Assembly: GCF_028206795.1 (NCBI RefSeq)
Contig: NZ_JAQLFJ010000021.1
Span: 1-24,171 of the forward strand
Reading direction: 5' to 3'
DNA: 24,171 nucleotides
Origin: Collinsella aerofaciens
GTDB taxonomy: Bacteria; Actinomycetota; Coriobacteriia; Coriobacteriales; Coriobacteriaceae
Shown: positions 21,642 through 24,171 of the stretch, one piece after another
How the letters are laid out: each line of letters opens with the position of its first letter
Position numbering within the stretch: position 1 is the first letter of the stretch
The notes under the pieces: model-generated
Seen by the model: the letters and a program-made list of their open reading frames with translations, nothing else
Databases searched by the model: none
Told to the model about the DNA's origin: nothing
Position numbers and translations under genes: made by a program

Positions 21642-21657
21642 TAGAGTACGTTAACAT
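21642..21657. promoter_or_regulatory. LacI-family operator in the leader of the gal regulator
   Basis: TAGAGTACGTTAACAT shares the 13-mer GAGTACGTTAACA with the two other gal sites; only the left ATG is lost. It lies about 95 bp before the regulator start and suggests autoregulation. The 21412-21749 gap contains no gene. Confidence 0.7.
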
Positions 21658-21749
21658 GCGTCCGACGATAGCGGGCCTCGGCGCGGGATGTATTTCTGCC
21701 CGGGCCAGCATTCACGCTATTCAGATCTCGCAAGGGTGAAGGTGATCCT

Positions 21750-22781
21750 GTGGCAAGGCGCCCGTCCAACGATACCAGTTCGCGTCCGGTCTCCATGGCT
21801 GACGTCGCCCGCGCTGCCGGCGTTTCGCAGCAGACGGTTTCGCGCGTCGCCAACGGCTTGCCCAACGTTAACGAGCAGACGCGCCAGCGCGTGCAGGCTG
21901 CTATGCAAGAGCTCGGCTTTCGTCCGAGTTATGCCGGTCGCTCGCTGCGCGACGGCCGTTACCATTCGGTCGGCCTATGCATCAACGATGTCACCAAGTT
22001 TGGCAACCTCTCAATGATCGACGGCATCGCCAGCGCTGCTCGCGAGCATAATTGCGCCATCACGCTGGTCGAGATGTCCAAGACTGAGGAATTCTCGCTT
22101 GCCGAGGCCACGCGTCGTATGGCCGCATTGCCGGTGGATGGCATCATCATCGGCATGAGCCGCATGGCGCCCGATTTTGAGACGTTTGATCCACTGCCGG
22201 GCATTGGAACGGTCATCGTTACCATGTACGCGCATCCGCGCGTGACTACGGTCGATTCCGACCATTACGGCTGCTCGCTCTTGCTTATGGATCACCTGTT
22301 TGAGCTGGGGCACGGGCAGATTCGCTATATTGGCGGCCCGTCGTTCTCGGTCGACGAGCAATTTCGTCGAGCCGGTTGGCAGGATGCGCTCGAGCGTAAA
22401 CACATCGAGCCGGCAGAGCCGCTCGAGGGAGACTGGTCTGCCAACAGTGGCTACGAGGCCGGCAGATATCTGGCCGAGCACGACCGCACTATGACGGCGA
22501 TCTATGCGGCAAACGACCAGATGGCAAATGGCGCGATTGCCGCGCTGCGCGATAGCGGTCTGCGCGTGCCCGAGGACGTGAGCGTGGTGGGCGTCGACGA
22601 CTCGCTCGACGACTTTGTCGCGCATAACGAGCTCACGACCGTTCGATTCGATTTGCATCAGCGCGGACGCGAGGTATTCGAGCATGCGGTTCCCGAGGCG
22701 GGTACGGCGGGCAAAACCGTTGCCATTCGTATTCCCGGCCAGCTCATTATTCGACATAGCACGGCGATACCACGCTCATAG
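21750..22781 (+). CDS. LacI-family transcriptional regulator (gal)
   Basis: Third LacI-type repressor of the window, 343 residues, starting at GTG with AAGGTGA upstream. Helix-turn-helix VSMADVARAAGVSQQTVSRV, hinge AGRSLRDG and effector domain are all present. It shares LPVDGI, GDWSANSGYEAG and VPEDVSVVGVDDS with the other two. The C-terminus ends differently (RIPGQLIIRHSTAIPRS), without the GVLVE...VRDLR tail of its paralogues. Divergent from galK-galT with three operators, it most likely represses those genes and itself. Because operator half-sites overlap with cassette 2, cross-talk is possible. The effector is probably galactose or a derivative. Confidence 0.9.
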   Translation: MARRPSNDTSSRPVSMADVARAAGVSQQTVSRVANGLPNVNEQTRQRVQAAMQELGFRPSYAGRSLRDGRYHSVGLCINDVTKFGNLSMIDGIASAAREHNCAITLVEMSKTEEFSLAEATRRMAALPVDGIIIGMSRMAPDFETFDPLPGIGTVIVTMYAHPRVTTVDSDHYGCSLLLMDHLFELGHGQIRYIGGPSFSVDEQFRRAGWQDALERKHIEPAEPLEGDWSANSGYEAGRYLAEHDRTMTAIYAANDQMANGAIAALRDSGLRVPEDVSVVGVDDSLDDFVAHNELTTVRFDLHQRGREVFEHAVPEAGTAGKTVAIRIPGQLIIRHSTAIPRS

Positions 22782-22864
22782 TTTGCGCAGGTAAACGGCG
22801 ATTTATCGTATTTCAATAACAATCGGTAAGGATGCCGGCAGATAACAGTTGGAATGCTGCCGAG

Positions 22865-22873
22865 TGCTATGAT
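22865..22873 (+). promoter_or_regulatory. Extended -10 promoter of the flavodiiron gene
   Basis: TGCTATGAT is an extended -10 element. No good -35 is found at 17 bp (AACAGT-like). The start point would be near 22880, giving a short leader with a strong AGGAGG site. Confidence 0.5.
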
Positions 22874-22910
22874 AGACGGGTTCTTTTGTCTATCTAGGAG
22901 GCTTTGCCTG

Positions 22911-24071
22911 ATGGAGATCACCAAGGATATCCGCTACATCGGTGTCGACGATCACGACATTGACCTGTTCGAGGGCCAGTACGACGTGTCCGAGAACGGC
23001 ATGGCATACAACAGCTATGTTATCTTGGGCGATAAAATCGCTGTCGCCGATTCGGTTGACGCTGGCTTTGTCGACGAATGGCTCGGCAACCTCGAGGCCG
23101 CGCTCGACGGCCGTACGCCCGACTACCTGGTCGTCCATCACATGGAGCCCGATCACTCCGCCGGCATTGCCGCCTTTATGGAGCGCTATCCCCAGGCGCA
23201 GATCGTGGCCAGCATGGGTGCCTTCCGCATGATGGTCAACTACTTTGGCACTGATTTCCCCGAGCGTAAGATGGTCGTCAAAGAGGGCGACGTGCTCGAT
23301 CTGGGCGGCCACAGCCTAACCTTTATCGGCGCTCCCAACGTGCACTGGCCCGAGGTTCTCTTCTCCTACGAGGCCACTGACAAGGTACTCTTTAGTGCCG
23401 ACGGCTTTGGCAAGTTTGGCGCCAACGACATCGAGGATCCGGAGGGCTGGGCCTGCGAGGCTCGCCGCTATTACTTTGGCATCGTGGGCAAGTTCGGCAA
23501 GTTTGTGCAGGCCGTGCTCAAGAAGGCTGCCAATCTGGACATTCAGGTCATCTGCCCGCTCCACGGCCCTGTTCTTACCGAGAACCTGGGATATTACCTC
23601 GACACCTACAACACCTGGTCGAGCTATCAACCCGAGGACGAGGGCATCACGATTGCCTACGCGAGCGTGTACGGCCATCTGAAGACCGCCGTTGAGGAGC
23701 TCGCCGCCGCGCTCGAGGCTCGCGGCCAGAAGGTTTCCGTCTTTGACCTAGCTCGCGACGATATGGCCGAGGCCGTTGAGGACGCGTTCCGCTATGACCG
23801 TCTGGTGCTTGCCTCCATTACCTATCAGGGCGAGATCTTCCCGTTCATGAGCACTTTTATCCACACGCTTGCCGAGCACGCCTACCAGAACCGTACGGTG
23901 GCGCTCGTCGAGGCCGGCTCCTGGGCGCCCGTCGCTGCCAAGGTTATGACCAAGGAGCTCGAGGGCATGAAGGACATCACCCTGGCGCAGAACAAGGTGA
24001 CCGTCCTGGGCTCGCTCAACGACGCCTCGCGCGCTCAGATCGAGGCCCTTGCCGACGAGCTTTCCAAGTAG
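22911..24071 (+). CDS. Flavodiiron protein (FprA/A-type flavoprotein)
   Basis: Cytosolic reductase of O2 to water or NO to N2O, used by anaerobes for oxidative or nitrosative defence. The 386 residues hold a metallo-beta-lactamase-like diiron domain, then a flavodoxin domain that binds FMN. All iron ligands are visible: HMEPDH (His77, Glu79, Asp81, His82), His145 (NVHWPE), Asp164 (FSADG) and His218 (PLHGP). The flavodoxin domain begins near residue 250 with ITIAYASVYGHLKTAVEEL. There is no C-terminal rubredoxin extension, so electrons must come from a separate donor. An extension to 22854 is rejected; ATG 22911 has AGGAGG. It has its own promoter and no visible link to the sugar genes. Confidence 0.93.
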   Translation: MEITKDIRYIGVDDHDIDLFEGQYDVSENGMAYNSYVILGDKIAVADSVDAGFVDEWLGNLEAALDGRTPDYLVVHHMEPDHSAGIAAFMERYPQAQIVASMGAFRMMVNYFGTDFPERKMVVKEGDVLDLGGHSLTFIGAPNVHWPEVLFSYEATDKVLFSADGFGKFGANDIEDPEGWACEARRYYFGIVGKFGKFVQAVLKKAANLDIQVICPLHGPVLTENLGYYLDTYNTWSSYQPEDEGITIAYASVYGHLKTAVEELAAALEARGQKVSVFDLARDDMAEAVEDAFRYDRLVLASITYQGEIFPFMSTFIHTLAEHAYQNRTVALVEAGSWAPVAAKVMTKELEGMKDITLAQNKVTVLGSLNDASRAQIEALADELSK

Positions 24072-24116
24072 CAATACTTTCACGTTTGACGCGCAAACCA
24101 CCACAAAGGGGACAGT

Positions 24117-24171
24117 GAACTGCCTCCCATTTCTTGGACATCGGGAAATGGGAGGTTTTCCATGAGTATAG
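24117..24171 (+). mobile_element. Possible left end of an IS3-type element (or a terminator)
   Basis: TGAACTGCCTCCCATTTCTT begins at 24117. An 11-bp inverted repeat (CCTCCCATTTC 24123-24133, GAAATGGGAGG 24145-24155) is followed by TTTTCC and an ATG at 24162 that runs off the window. An end starting TGnACTG, a hairpin and then a start codon is how many IS3-family elements begin. The same hairpin plus T-run would also serve as the terminator of the flavodiiron gene. The window ends too soon to decide. Confidence 0.4.

Overview
The window looks like chromosome from a gut Actinomycetota of the Collinsella type (Coriobacteriia). It is GC-rich, its promoters and Shine-Dalgarno sites are actinobacterial in style, and its lac gene set closely matches that of lactose-PTS Gram-positives. 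Genus assignment is inference; no rRNA or tRNA is visible. Nearly all of it is one lactose/galactose utilisation island.

Layout. (1) 1-1842: a stand-alone Fic-domain gene on the minus strand with a four-part operator, then three palindromic repeats. (2) 1843-6405: cassette 1, a lactose-type PTS EIICB and a LacG-type 6-phospho-glycosidase on the minus strand, divergent from a LacI-family regulator. (3) 6406-11378: cassette 2, the same arrangement with paralogous genes. (4) 11379-16724, plus strand: lacF (EIIA), an unrelated membrane protein, lacA, lacB, a lacX-like mutarotase and lacC. (5) 16921-18468: an AAA ATPase/DUF4143 gene bracketed by a 38-bp direct repeat. (6) 18587-22781: galK-galT on the minus strand, divergent from a third LacI-family regulator. 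(7) 22911-24071: a flavodiiron protein. The right edge may be the start of an insertion sequence.

How it works together. Lactose (or related beta-galactosides) is imported and phosphorylated by LacF plus either EIICB and cleaved by LacG to galactose-6-phosphate. LacAB isomerises this to tagatose-6-phosphate, and LacC phosphorylates it to tagatose-1,6-bisphosphate. The aldolase LacD is not in the window. Non-phosphorylated galactose would use LacX/GalK/GalT (Leloir). Only one EIIA is present for two EIICBs.

Regulation and repeats. The three LacI paralogues each sit divergent from a target operon. All three divergent regions contain operators fitting ATGnnnACGTnnnCAT, with half-sites shared between cassette 2 and gal. 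A second shared motif, TGAACGGT, lies upstream of lacF and two of the lacI genes. Intergenic spaces hold several distinct palindromic repeat families: 63-bp units at about 81-bp period, composite elements after lacB and lacC, a 24-bp-arm hairpin repeat, and 33-bp iterons. These are the least explained parts of the window.
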